From assembly GCA_019245455.1 (NCBI GenBank), contig JAFARM010000291.1:1-6149 (forward strand): a stretch of DNA of 6,149 bases, read 5' to 3'. Below the pieces are notes generated by a model. That model made no database searches. It was given only the letters and a program-made list of their open reading frames with translations, and was not told the DNA's origin. Below, one piece after another: positions 1 through 5,408 of the stretch (position 1 is the first letter of the stretch; every line of letters begins with the position of its first letter). Both the position numbers and the translations under genes were made by a program. The DNA is from Sphingomonadaceae bacterium (GTDB lineage Bacteria; Pseudomonadota; Alphaproteobacteria; Sphingomonadales; Sphingomonadaceae).

Positions 1-11
1 CGCGCGCGGCA

Positions 12-40
12 TTGTGCAACGCCGCGGCTGCCCGTAACCC
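12..40 (+). promoter_or_regulatory. candidate pheA promoter (weak)
   Basis: TTGTGC at 12-17 and TAACCC at 35-40 are separated by 17 bp, the usual sigma70-type spacing. The -35 box is reasonable and the -10 box is poor. A start site 7 bp after the -10 box would fall near 47, only about 2 nt before the ATG at 49. That would give an almost leaderless mRNA, in keeping with the lack of a clear Shine-Dalgarno sequence before pheA. Nothing else is recognisable in bases 1-48. Sequence inspection only; transcription could equally begin outside the window. Confidence 0.27.
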
Positions 41-48
41 GGCGCACC

Positions 49-945
49 ATGTCCGACTATCCCGCTCCCGCCGCCGCGCTCGTCGCGGCGATGGCCGCCG
101 CCGCCGAGGCCGATCCCGCGAGCGCCGTCGCCTTCCAAGGCGCCCCCGGCGCCTACAGCCACCAGGCGGTGCGCGAGGCGTTCCCGCAGGGACGCCCGCT
201 GCCCTGCTTCACCTTCGAGGCGGCGATCGCCGCGGTGCAGGAGGGGCGCGCCGACTGCGCCGTCATCCCGATCGAGAACTCGCTCCACGGCCGCGTCGCC
301 GACATCCACTTCCTGCTGCCGGAGTCGGGCCTCGCGATCACCGGCGAGCACTTCGTCCGCGTCCGCCACTGCCTGCTCGGCGTGCCCGGCGCGCCGCGGG
401 AGGACGTGGCGACCGCCGTCAGTCATCCGCAGGCGCTGGGGCAGGTTCGCCGCACCTTGCGCGATTGGGGCATCGAGCCGGAGCCCTACGCCGACACCGC
501 CGCCGCCGCCGCGCTGGTCGCCGAGGGGCGAGACCCCGGCCGCGCCGCCGTCGCCTCACGGCTGGCGAGCGAGCTGTACGGCCTCGACGTCCTCGCCGAG
601 GGGATCGAGGACGCCGACCACAATACGACGCGCTTCGTCGTCCTCGCCCGCGGCGGCGTCGCGCCCGCCCCCGGCACGCCGGTGATGACGACGTTGCTGT
701 TCGAGGTCCGCTCCGTCCCCGCCGCCCTGTTCAAGGCGCTCGGCGGGTTTGCGACCAACGGCGTCAACCTGACCAAGCTGGAAAGCTATATGCGCGGCGG
801 CACGTTCGCCGCGGCCGAGTTCTACGCCGATATCGAGGGCGACCCCGCCGACGAAGCCGTCGCGCGCGCGCTCGACGAGCTTTGCTACCACAGCCAGTGG
901 GTGCGGGTGCTGGGCACCTACCCACGGGCGCGCGAGCGGGGTTAG
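49..945 (+). CDS. pheA: prephenate dehydratase with C-terminal ACT domain
   Basis: Converts prephenate to phenylpyruvate, with loss of water and CO2, in cytoplasmic phenylalanine synthesis. The 298-residue length fits a monofunctional bacterial enzyme without chorismate mutase. The catalytic domain covers about residues 26-200 and shows FQGAPGAYSHQA (29-40), VIPIENSLHG (72-81), VSHPQALGQ (124-132) and the active-site NTTRF motif (192-196). A regulatory ACT domain covers about 214-294, with GVNLTKLESY (238-247) where the family has the phenylalanine-binding ESR-type motif, here the ESY variant. Feedback inhibition by phenylalanine is therefore expected from the family. The ATG at 49 puts an Ala-rich stretch of about 25 residues before the domain. 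The frame is open to the window edge but has no better upstream start, and no clear Shine-Dalgarno is seen. It converges on the GFA-family gene with only 4 bp between stop codons. Confidence 0.96.
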   Translation: MSDYPAPAAALVAAMAAAAEADPASAVAFQGAPGAYSHQAVREAFPQGRPLPCFTFEAAIAAVQEGRADCAVIPIENSLHGRVADIHFLLPESGLAITGEHFVRVRHCLLGVPGAPREDVATAVSHPQALGQVRRTLRDWGIEPEPYADTAAAAALVAEGRDPGRAAVASRLASELYGLDVLAEGIEDADHNTTRFVVLARGGVAPAPGTPVMTTLLFEVRSVPAALFKALGGFATNGVNLTKLESYMRGGTFAAAEFYADIEGDPADEAVARALDELCYHSQWVRVLGTYPRARERG

Positions 946-949
946 CGGC

Positions 950-1327
950 TCAAGGTTCCTGCGGCAGGCCGTCAGCGATCCGGTAGTAATCGCCCTTCTC
1001 GGCGACGAAGATGTGGCGCGCCACTTCCGTTCCGGTCGGCGTGTCGAACGCGCCCATGGCGACATCGACGGTCGCCTCGGCGAGAGGCTCCCAGAACAGC
1101 CATGCCCCGCAGCGTTTGCAGAATCCGCGCCGAGCGTGGGACGAGGCGTGGTACCAGCTAAGGTTCTCGCCGCCGCGGATCGTCAGGTCGTCCTTACGGA
1201 CGGTGGTGGCGGCGAACTGGTGGCTCGACTGCCGCCGACACTCGCGGCAGTGGCAGATCGCCGCCGGCGGCAAGGTGCCGGTGACGGTGAAGGTGACGGC
1301 TCCGCACAGGCAACGCGCTTCATTCAT
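950..1327 (-). CDS. GFA-family (CENP-V/GFA) zinc-binding protein
   Basis: A 125-residue protein, normal for the single-domain GFA fold. All seven family cysteines are present: CLCG (C6, C8), CHCREC (C25, C27, C30) and FCKRCG (C70, C73), which bind structural and catalytic-site zinc. The founding member was described as a glutathione-dependent formaldehyde-activating enzyme. Most members have no established reaction, so only the family is assigned; nothing nearby (no formaldehyde dehydrogenase) supports a formaldehyde role. No signal peptide is visible, so it is probably cytoplasmic. The ATG at 1327-1325 overlaps the TGA of nudC as ATGA, so it is probably the second gene of a nudC unit and translated by coupling. 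Its stop lies 4 bp from the pheA stop on the other strand, leaving no room for an intergenic terminator. Confidence 0.92.
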   Translation of the reverse strand: MNEARCLCGAVTFTVTGTLPPAAICHCRECRRQSSHQFAATTVRKDDLTIRGGENLSWYHASSHARRGFCKRCGAWLFWEPLAEATVDVAMGAFDTPTGTEVARHIFVAEKGDYYRIADGLPQEP

Positions 1328-2253
1328 GGCAGGGGCTCCGGGTTATCGGCATGGCGTTCGTTGACCCAGGTGGCTAACAGCGTTCGCGCGATCGCCAGCG
1401 GGGGCGGGGCGATCCAGTCGCCCGCGCCGGCGAGTGCGGCCCGGACCTCGCTCTTCGACACCCAGCGGGCTTCCTCCAGCTCCTCGCCGTCGATGGTCAG
1501 CGCGCCGGTGCCGGTGGCGCGGGCGAGGCAGCCGATCATCAGCTGCGAGGGGAATGGCCACGGCTGGCTGGCGACGTAGCGAACGTCGGCGGTGACGATG
1601 CCGGCCTCCTCGAACAGCTCGCGGCGGACGGCTTCCTCGAGGCTCTCGCCGGGTTCGACGAAGCCGGCCAGCGCCGACAGGAAGCGCCGCGGGAAGCGCG
1701 GCTGACGGCCGACCAGCGCCAGCTCCTCGCCATTCGCGTCGAGCAGGGCGAGCATGATGACGACGGGGTCGGTGCGCGGGAAGTGGTGCGCGCCGCACGC
1801 GTCGCAGATGCGCTCGTAGCCCGCCTTGGCGACGCGGGTCGGCGCGGCGCAGGTGGCGCAGAAGCCGTGGCGCGCGTGCCAGTCGAGAAGCGAGCGGGCG
1901 TGGGCGTAGATCGCCGCGTCGCCGCGCGTCGGCCCTGCCGCCAGCGCCGCGGCGACGCCGCGCGGGTCGCCGGCGGTGCCGAGCCCGGTCGCGGCAACGG
2001 CGAAGCGCGGCGCGCCGTCGGCGAGGCCGAGGAACACGGACGGAGCGTCGGCGGGAACCGCGTCACGGGCGAACCAGCGCAGGGCGTCTCCGTCGACCAC
2101 CGGCCGCAGGTCGTCGAGCACCAGCCACCGCGCGGCGGGGTCGCGCCGCACCGCGACCATCGCCGCCTCGTCGCGGCGCAGCGAATCGGCGCGGTCGAGC
2201 GGGCTGCCGGTGAAGGCGACCGGCGGCAGGAGGTCGGTGAACCAGCCGGTCAT
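1324..2253 (-). CDS. nudC: NAD(+) diphosphatase, NudC-type Nudix hydrolase
   Basis: Hydrolyses NAD(H) to NMN(H) and AMP; family members also remove NAD caps from RNA 5' ends. The 309 residues show the NudC layout: a variable N-terminal domain (about 1-125), a four-cysteine zinc ribbon (C132, C135, C150, C153), then the Nudix domain. The Nudix box is complete at 197-219: G197, E203, R211, E212, E215, E216, G218. It is followed by the NudC-diagnostic SQPWPFP at 229-235. The next residues are S-Q, whereas Escherichia coli has Q-S, so the serine of the usual SQPWPFPxS signature is shifted by one. The ATG at 2253 overlaps the TGA of a doubtful small upstream ORF, and its own TGA overlaps the GFA gene start. 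No convincing promoter was found in the 240 bp upstream. Confidence 0.95.
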   Translation of the reverse strand: MTGWFTDLLPPVAFTGSPLDRADSLRRDEAAMVAVRRDPAARWLVLDDLRPVVDGDALRWFARDAVPADAPSVFLGLADGAPRFAVAATGLGTAGDPRGVAAALAAGPTRGDAAIYAHARSLLDWHARHGFCATCAAPTRVAKAGYERICDACGAHHFPRTDPVVIMLALLDANGEELALVGRQPRFPRRFLSALAGFVEPGESLEEAVRRELFEEAGIVTADVRYVASQPWPFPSQLMIGCLARATGTGALTIDGEELEEARWVSKSEVRAALAGAGDWIAPPPLAIARTLLATWVNERHADNPEPLP

Positions 2254-2453
2254 GCACGGTACCGGCGGCTGGCGCGACGCGGCGAGGGACGGCGGAAGGT
2301 CGCAAAGGTCACGCCCGCGCCGTAGTGTCTTTCGGGGCGCGAGCGACTCGCTGGCAGGCGCACGCGGGTCGCTGCGGCACGTCCAGCGCCGGTCTCGTGC
2401 GAAGGTCCGACGCGCAGCATCGCCGTGTCCGAAGGCCGTTCCGTTCCCGTCAT
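2250..2453 (-). CDS. doubtful small ORF upstream of nudC
   Basis: An ATG at 2453-2451 opens 67 codons ending in a TGA that overlaps the nudC ATG as ATGA, the same arrangement seen between nudC and the GFA gene. A purine-rich GGGAGG lies about 10 nt before the ATG. Against it, about 18 of 67 codons end in A or T, far more than in the neighbouring genes. The C-terminal part is arginine-rich (RRPSPRRASRRYRA), as often seen in non-coding frames of GC-rich DNA. No family is recognised. It may be a leader peptide coupled to nudC, a degraded gene end, or chance; chance is the default reading. Confidence 0.22.
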   Translation of the reverse strand: MTGTERPSDTAMLRVGPSHETGAGRAAATRVRLPASRSRPERHYGAGVTFATFRRPSPRRASRRYRA

Positions 2454-2466
2454 CGTCCGCCCGCCT

Positions 2467-2487
2467 CCCGCGGCCGCGCGCCGCGGG
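2467..2487 (-). terminator. GC-rich hairpin just after mutY
   Basis: A perfect 8-bp inverted repeat (CCCGCGGC / GCCGCGGG) around a 5-nt loop begins 6 nt beyond the mutY stop codon in the mutY direction. It has no T-run after it, so it is not a canonical intrinsic terminator. It could stabilise or weakly terminate the mutY transcript. Stems of this kind arise easily in DNA this GC-rich. The rest of the gap between mutY and nudC shows only a small GCGAG/CTCGC stem near 2345. Confidence 0.28.
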
Positions 2488-2493
2488 ACCGTG

Positions 2494-3729
2494 CTAGCCG
2501 ATTTTGCCGGCTGTAGGACAGCGCCAAGACCCCGCGCCGAGGCGATGGGTCGCCACCGCCGCGGCCGCGCGGGCATAGAGCGTCGGCAACCCGGCTTCGG
2601 CGAGGCGGTCGACCGGGTGCCATACGCCGGGCAGGTCTGGGCGGGTGGTGGGGGTGGCGATCGCGACCGTCAGGCGCAGCTCGAAGTGGGTGAAGACGTG
2701 GCGGAGTGGGGGGAGAGTGATCGATCCGACGACGCAATCTTCCCCGTCATCCCCGCGAAAGCGGGGACCCATCGCCCGTCCGTGAATCTGAGCAGTCTCA
2801 GCGACCCACCTGTCATCCCCGCGAAAGCGGGGACCCATCTCCAGCGCGTCGGGAGATGGGTCCCCGCTTTCGCGGGGATGACGGGTTGGAGCATGGGCCG
2901 ACTCCTTACCCCCGGCCCCTCCCGCAGGCGGGAGGGGAGTCCACGCCGTCCCCGGCAGGCCGAGCATCCCGCCGAGCAGCCCCTTCGCCGGGCGGCGTTC
3001 GAGGAGGACGTGGCCGTCGATCTCGATCCACCACGCGGTGCCGACGCGCACCGGCTTTGGCGCCCTCGCCGTCTTGACCGGGAACCGTGCGGGGTCGCCG
3101 CCCGCCCTAGCCGCGCACCCGCCCGCAAGTGGGCAGGCACCGCACTTCGGCGCGCGCGGCGTGCACACGGTCGCGCCGAGGTCCATCATCGCCTGCGCGA
3201 AGTCGCCGGCGCGGGTATCGGGCGTCAGGCGGTCGGTCCGCGAATACAGCGCGCGCTTTGCCGCCGGCAGTGGGGTCTCGACAGCGAACAGGCGCGCGAC
3301 GACGCGCTCGACATTGCCGTCGACGACCACGGCCCGCCGCCCGAAGGCGATCGCCGCGACCGCCGCCGCCGTGTAGGCACCGACGCCCGGCAGTGTCCGC
3401 AGCCCGGCCTCGGTGTCGGGCCAGCCGTCCGCCGCGACCGCGCGCGCGCAGGCGATCAGGTTGCGGGCGCGGGCGTAGTAGCCAAGGCCCGCCCATTCGC
3501 GCAGCACCTCCGCCTCGTCGGCGGCGGCGAGCGCGGCGACGGTCGGCCAGCGGGCGAGGAAGCGCGCGAAATAGGGCGCGACCGTCGCCGTGCCGGTCTG
3601 CTGCAGCATGACCTCGCTCAGCCAGACGGCATAGGCGGCTGGCGCAGGCGTGCCGGGCGGGTTGCGCCACGGCAGGCTGCGGGCGTGGGCGTCGTACCAG
3701 GCAAGAAGGCGGGCGGCGGCGTCGGGCAC
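2494..3729 (-). CDS. mutY: A/G-specific adenine glycosylase with repeat-derived insert
   Basis: Base-excision repair enzyme that removes adenine mispaired with 8-oxoguanine. The GTG at 3729 (VPDAAARLLAWYD...) is the best start: the next upstream ATG in frame lies inside the divergent gene, and the MutY homology begins right here. It gives 411 residues against about 350 for most homologues. Visible are SEVMLQQT with catalytic Glu39, AGLGYYARARN, the helix-hairpin-helix LPGVGAYTAAA (113-123), catalytic Asp137 in VVVDGNVERV, and the [4Fe-4S] cysteines C189, C196, C199, C205 in C-X6-C-X2-C-X5-C spacing. The C-terminal MutT-like 8-oxoG recognition domain resumes around TAWWIEIDGHVLLERRP (about 231-247). 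Its GMLGLPGTAW is followed by about 75 residues (264-337) encoded largely by palindromic repeats, then by LRHVFTHFELRL (342-353). The frame stays open throughout, so the gene appears functional, with an enlarged linker. Confidence 0.93.
   Translation of the reverse strand: MPDAAARLLAWYDAHARSLPWRNPPGTPAPAAYAVWLSEVMLQQTGTATVAPYFARFLARWPTVAALAAADEAEVLREWAGLGYYARARNLIACARAVAADGWPDTEAGLRTLPGVGAYTAAAVAAIAFGRRAVVVDGNVERVVARLFAVETPLPAAKRALYSRTDRLTPDTRAGDFAQAMMDLGATVCTPRAPKCGACPLAGGCAARAGGDPARFPVKTARAPKPVRVGTAWWIEIDGHVLLERRPAKGLLGGMLGLPGTAWTPLPPAGGAGGKESAHAPTRHPRESGDPSPDALEMGPRFRGDDRWVAETAQIHGRAMGPRFRGDDGEDCVVGSITLPPLRHVFTHFELRLTVAIATPTTRPDLPGVWHPVDRLAEAGLPTLYARAAAAVATHRLGAGSWRCPTAGKIG
2744..2884. repeat. 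cluster of three VIPAKAG-type palindromic repeats inside mutY
   Basis: Three copies of a roughly 30-bp unit occur at 2744-2773 and 2811-2840 (direct) and 2855-2884 (inverted). Each centres on CCCCGCGAAAGCGGGG, a 6-bp stem with a GAAA loop. Copies 2 and 3 form a larger perfect inverted repeat with 30-bp arms (2813-2842 and 2852-2881) around a 9-nt spacer. Between copies 1 and 2 a CTGAG/CTCAG stem is also visible. Translated, the unit gives HPRESGDPS in one orientation and MGPRFRGDD in the other, well-known spurious peptides from an interspersed extragenic repeat widespread in proteobacteria. The paired arrangement resembles REP/BIME elements. Unusually, it lies within a gene rather than between genes. 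Confidence 0.9.
2916..2937. repeat. second, unrelated palindromic repeat in mutY
   Basis: CCCCTCCCGC and GCGGGAGGGG form a perfect 10-bp inverted repeat separated by 2 nt. ACTCC at 2901-2905 and GGAGT at 2936-2940 flank the unit. In the mutY frame it reads TPLPPAGGAGGKES (residues 264-277), a form I recognise from short interspersed palindromes common in alphaproteobacteria. It is separate in sequence from the VIPAKAG-type copies about 30 bp away, so two repeat families sit together in one gene segment. Confidence 0.72.
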
Positions 3730-3781
3730 ACCCGCGCTATGGCCGAGCGCGCGGCTGTGGCATAGCGCGGGTGTGCCCGAC
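3721..3781. repeat. perfect 21-bp inverted repeat spanning both divergent starts
   Basis: The arms at 3721-3741 and 3761-3781 are exact reverse complements around a 19-nt centre. The left arm holds the mutY GTG (3729-3727) and the right arm the dciA GTG (3773-3775), so both proteins would begin Val-Pro-Asp (initiator Met in practice). Each arm also carries a small CGGG-CACA-CCCG hairpin. On each strand CATAGC lies exactly where a -10 box would have to be for transcription to start at the GTG, and no Shine-Dalgarno precedes either GTG. Symmetric leaderless promoters, or a regulator site over them, are therefore possible. No -35 box is evident. No other copy of the repeat is seen in the window. 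Confidence 0.85.
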
Positions 3782-4438
3782 GACTCGCCCCCGAAGCCCG
3801 CAACCCGTCGCCGCAGCGCCGGGAAGGGGCGCGACGCCGCCGTGCCAGGTGCCGCCATGCCGGCCGCCGGCGAGTCTGAGACGGCCGAAGCGCCGGCCGC
3901 CGCGCAGCCCGCCACCGCGGGGCACCGCGGGGCTGCCGCGCGCGCCGTTGCCGAGGCGGAGCGGCCCCGTGCCGGGCGGGTTCGGCCCGTCGCCGACCTG
4001 CTGCCGGCGATCGGCGACAAGGCGTTCCGCCGCTTCGGCTTCGCCCAGAACGCCGTCGTCGCGCGCTGGGCCGAGATCGTCGGCGAGCGCTACGCCCGCT
4101 ATTCGGTTCCCGAAGGGCTGACCTTTCCGGCGGGGAAGAAGGCCGGCGGCACGCTCAAGGTGCTCGTCACGGGCAGCTTCGCGCCGATGCTGAAGCACGT
4201 CGAGCCGCAGGTCGTCGAGCGCGTCAACCGCTTCTTCGGCTACGACGCCGTCGCCCGTCTGGCGCTGCGCCACGGCGACCTGCCGAGCGTCCAGCGCCGC
4301 GCGGCACGGGTCGAACAGCCGCTGAGCGCCGAGACCGAAACCGCCTTGCGCGAAGTCGCCGATCCCGAGCTGCGGGCGCGGCTGGAGTCGCTCGCCCGCG
4401 CGCTCGCGGTGACGACCGGCCCGCCGCGGATCGGCTGA
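3773..4438 (+). CDS. dciA: DUF721 / DciA-family protein
   Basis: The DUF721 family includes DciA, the ancestral bacterial protein that helps load or operate the replicative helicase DnaB; the role here is inferred from family membership. From the GTG at 3773 the product has 221 residues. The conserved KH-like domain lies at about 72-168: PVADLLPAIGDKAFRRFGFAQ, ARWAEIVGERYARYSVPEGL, GTLKVLVTG, FAPMLKHVEPQVVERVNRFFGYDAVARLAL. The first 70 residues are Ala/Pro/Arg-rich and look disordered. A short tail after 168 ends in a predicted helix (ETALREVADPELRARLESLARAL). Start choice is uncertain: GTG 3773 gives VPDDSPPKPATRRR, a plausible N-terminus mirrored by the mutY start, while the ATG at 3857 gives 193 residues with only a weak AGG upstream. 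It is divergent from mutY and 70 bp before the DsbA-like gene, and is not obviously cotranscribed with it because a promoter lies between. Confidence 0.88.
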   Translation: MPDDSPPKPATRRRSAGKGRDAAVPGAAMPAAGESETAEAPAAAQPATAGHRGAAARAVAEAERPRAGRVRPVADLLPAIGDKAFRRFGFAQNAVVARWAEIVGERYARYSVPEGLTFPAGKKAGGTLKVLVTGSFAPMLKHVEPQVVERVNRFFGYDAVARLALRHGDLPSVQRRAARVEQPLSAETETALREVADPELRARLESLARALAVTTGPPRIG

Positions 4439-4450
4439 ACCAGCCAGACT

Positions 4451-4480
4451 TTGACGCGCGCGCCGCTTCGCCGCTATCTT
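4451..4480 (+). promoter_or_regulatory. sigma70-like promoter for the DsbA-like gene
   Basis: TTGACG at 4451-4456 and TATCTT at 4475-4480 are 18 bp apart (17 if read as CTATCT). This is a good match to alphaproteobacterial housekeeping promoters and the strongest promoter in the window. A start near 4487 would give a leader of about 22 nt containing GGGAA, a modest ribosome-binding sequence, before the ATG at 4509. It starts 12 bp after the dciA stop, so the DsbA-like gene probably has its own transcript. Confidence 0.62.
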
Positions 4481-4508
4481 CGCTCGCGCAACCGCCGGGA
4501 ACCCGTCC

Positions 4509-5258
4509 ATGTCGCTTCGTTTCGCCGCTGCCGTCGCCGCTGTCGTCGCGCTCGCCGGGTGCAAGGGCGGGACCGCGACCGCCGCCCCTGCCGCGCCGGC
4601 CAAGACGACCGTCGCGGCCAAGCCGGCCGCAAGGCCAGCGGCGACCAACTGGCTCGACGTGATCGCCGCGACGCCGCAGGGCGGGTTCCGCCAGGGCAAC
4701 CCCAACGCCAAGGTCAAGCTGCTCGAGTTCGGCTCGCTGACCTGCTCGCACTGCGCCGCCTTCGCCAAGGAGGGCGTGCCGACGCTGCGCGCGAAATATG
4801 TCGCGACCGGCAAGGTCAGCTACGAATGGCGGCCGTTCATCCTGAACGGCGTCGACTTCGGCCCGTCGCTGCTCGTCCGCTGTCAGTCGCCGGCCGCCGC
4901 CATCCGTCTGATCGATGCCTTCTACGACCAGCAGGGGCAGTGGATCATCCCCTTCACCAAGCCGCTGCCCGACGACGTCCAGAAGCGGCTCGCGGCGCTG
5001 CCGCAGGAGCAGCAGATCACCGCCTTCGCCGCGCAGGGCGGGCTCGACGCCTTCATGCGCACGCGCGGCATGACGCGGGCACGGTTCGACCAGTGCACCA
5101 GCGACAAGGCGGGCATCGCCAAGCTCGGCGAGATCCGCGACGATGCCGACAAGAACTATGGCCTGACCGGCACGCCTACCTTTGCCATCAACGGCAAGAC
5201 GGTCCCCGACGCCGCCAATTGGGCGAAGCTGAAGCCCGCGCTCGACGCGGCGCTGTAG
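4509..5258 (+). CDS. DsbA-like thioredoxin-fold lipoprotein
   Basis: A thiol-disulfide protein of the DsbA / Thioredoxin_4 type, probably oxidising or isomerising disulfides in the periplasm. Residues 1-17 are a short signal peptide ending in the lipobox LAGC with Cys18; Lys19 at +2 suggests outer-membrane sorting. Residues about 20-46 form an Ala/Pro/Thr-rich tether. The thioredoxin fold begins near AKVKLLEFGSLTCSHC with the redox pair C79-S-H-C82, and the cis-proline loop is at TGTPTF (220-225, Pro223). Cys125 (LLVRCQ) and Cys196 (FDQCTS) flank the inserted helical domain, as in relatives where they are conserved. At 249 residues it is of normal size. Substrate and exact activity (oxidase or isomerase) cannot be told from sequence. 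It lies between dciA and smc, a neighbourhood I recall from related genomes but with no obvious shared function. Confidence 0.9.
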   Translation: MSLRFAAAVAAVVALAGCKGGTATAAPAAPAKTTVAAKPAARPAATNWLDVIAATPQGGFRQGNPNAKVKLLEFGSLTCSHCAAFAKEGVPTLRAKYVATGKVSYEWRPFILNGVDFGPSLLVRCQSPAAAIRLIDAFYDQQGQWIIPFTKPLPDDVQKRLAALPQEQQITAFAAQGGLDAFMRTRGMTRARFDQCTSDKAGIAKLGEIRDDADKNYGLTGTPTFAINGKTVPDAANWAKLKPALDAAL

Positions 5259-5284
5259 GGTTATCATCGTTCTTTGAGGGGAGT

Positions 5285-5375
5285 GTCATGCTGGCGCAGG
5301 CCAGCATCCAGCGTCGTGCAGTCGCCCGGCCGCGGGTTTCGCCCGACGGTGGATGCTGGCCTTCGCCAGCATGAC
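5285..5375. repeat. pair of inverted hairpin repeats between the DsbA-like gene and smc
   Basis: Arms at 5285-5310 and 5350-5375 are reverse complements with 25 of 26 positions matching, around a 39-nt centre. Each arm is itself a hairpin of 8 bp (ATGCTGGC / GCCAGCAT) with a 4-nt loop, GCAG in one and CTTC in the other. The double-hairpin layout is typical of mobile REP/BIME-type extragenic elements and differs in sequence from both families in mutY. The first hairpin begins 30 nt after the DsbA-like stop. It could block readthrough or protect the mRNA 3' end, but there is no T-run marking a terminator. Confidence 0.85.
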
Positions 5376-5408
5376 CCGATGTGGGGCAAGCGTTGGGTCC
5401 GAAGCCCG

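Noticed and set aside
12..986. 324-codon + strand frame overlapping pheA
   Set aside because: An extremely Arg-rich out-of-frame reading of pheA; the frame starting at 49 contains every prephenate dehydratase motif.
2744..2884. Possible CRISPR-like repeats
   Set aside because: There are only three copies, one inverted, with unequal gaps (37 and 14 bp), internal palindromes and no cas genes; this fits a REP-type interspersed repeat.
2494..3729. mutY as a pseudogene disrupted by repeats
   Set aside because: The frame is continuous, the catalytic Glu and Asp, the FeS cysteines and the FTHF segment are intact, and the sequence resumes in frame after the repeats.
2425..3765. Long open frame (446 codons) on the + strand opposite mutY
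   Set aside because: It is an antisense shadow of mutY: Arg/Gly-rich, without recognisable motifs, and spanning the repeats, while the minus strand carries all MutY motifs.
3729..4020. A longer MutY starting near 4020
   Set aside because: That extension lies inside the dciA coding sequence, is low-complexity, and MutY homology begins at the GTG at 3729.
4224..5267. 347-codon minus-strand frame opposite the DsbA-like gene and the end of dciA
   Set aside because: It mirrors the codons of genes with clear family motifs on the + strand and shows no motif of its own; such frames are expected at this GC content.
5285..5375. Rho-independent terminator after the DsbA-like gene
   Set aside because: The hairpins are strong but neither is followed by a T-run, and the two inverted copies are better explained as a REP-like element.
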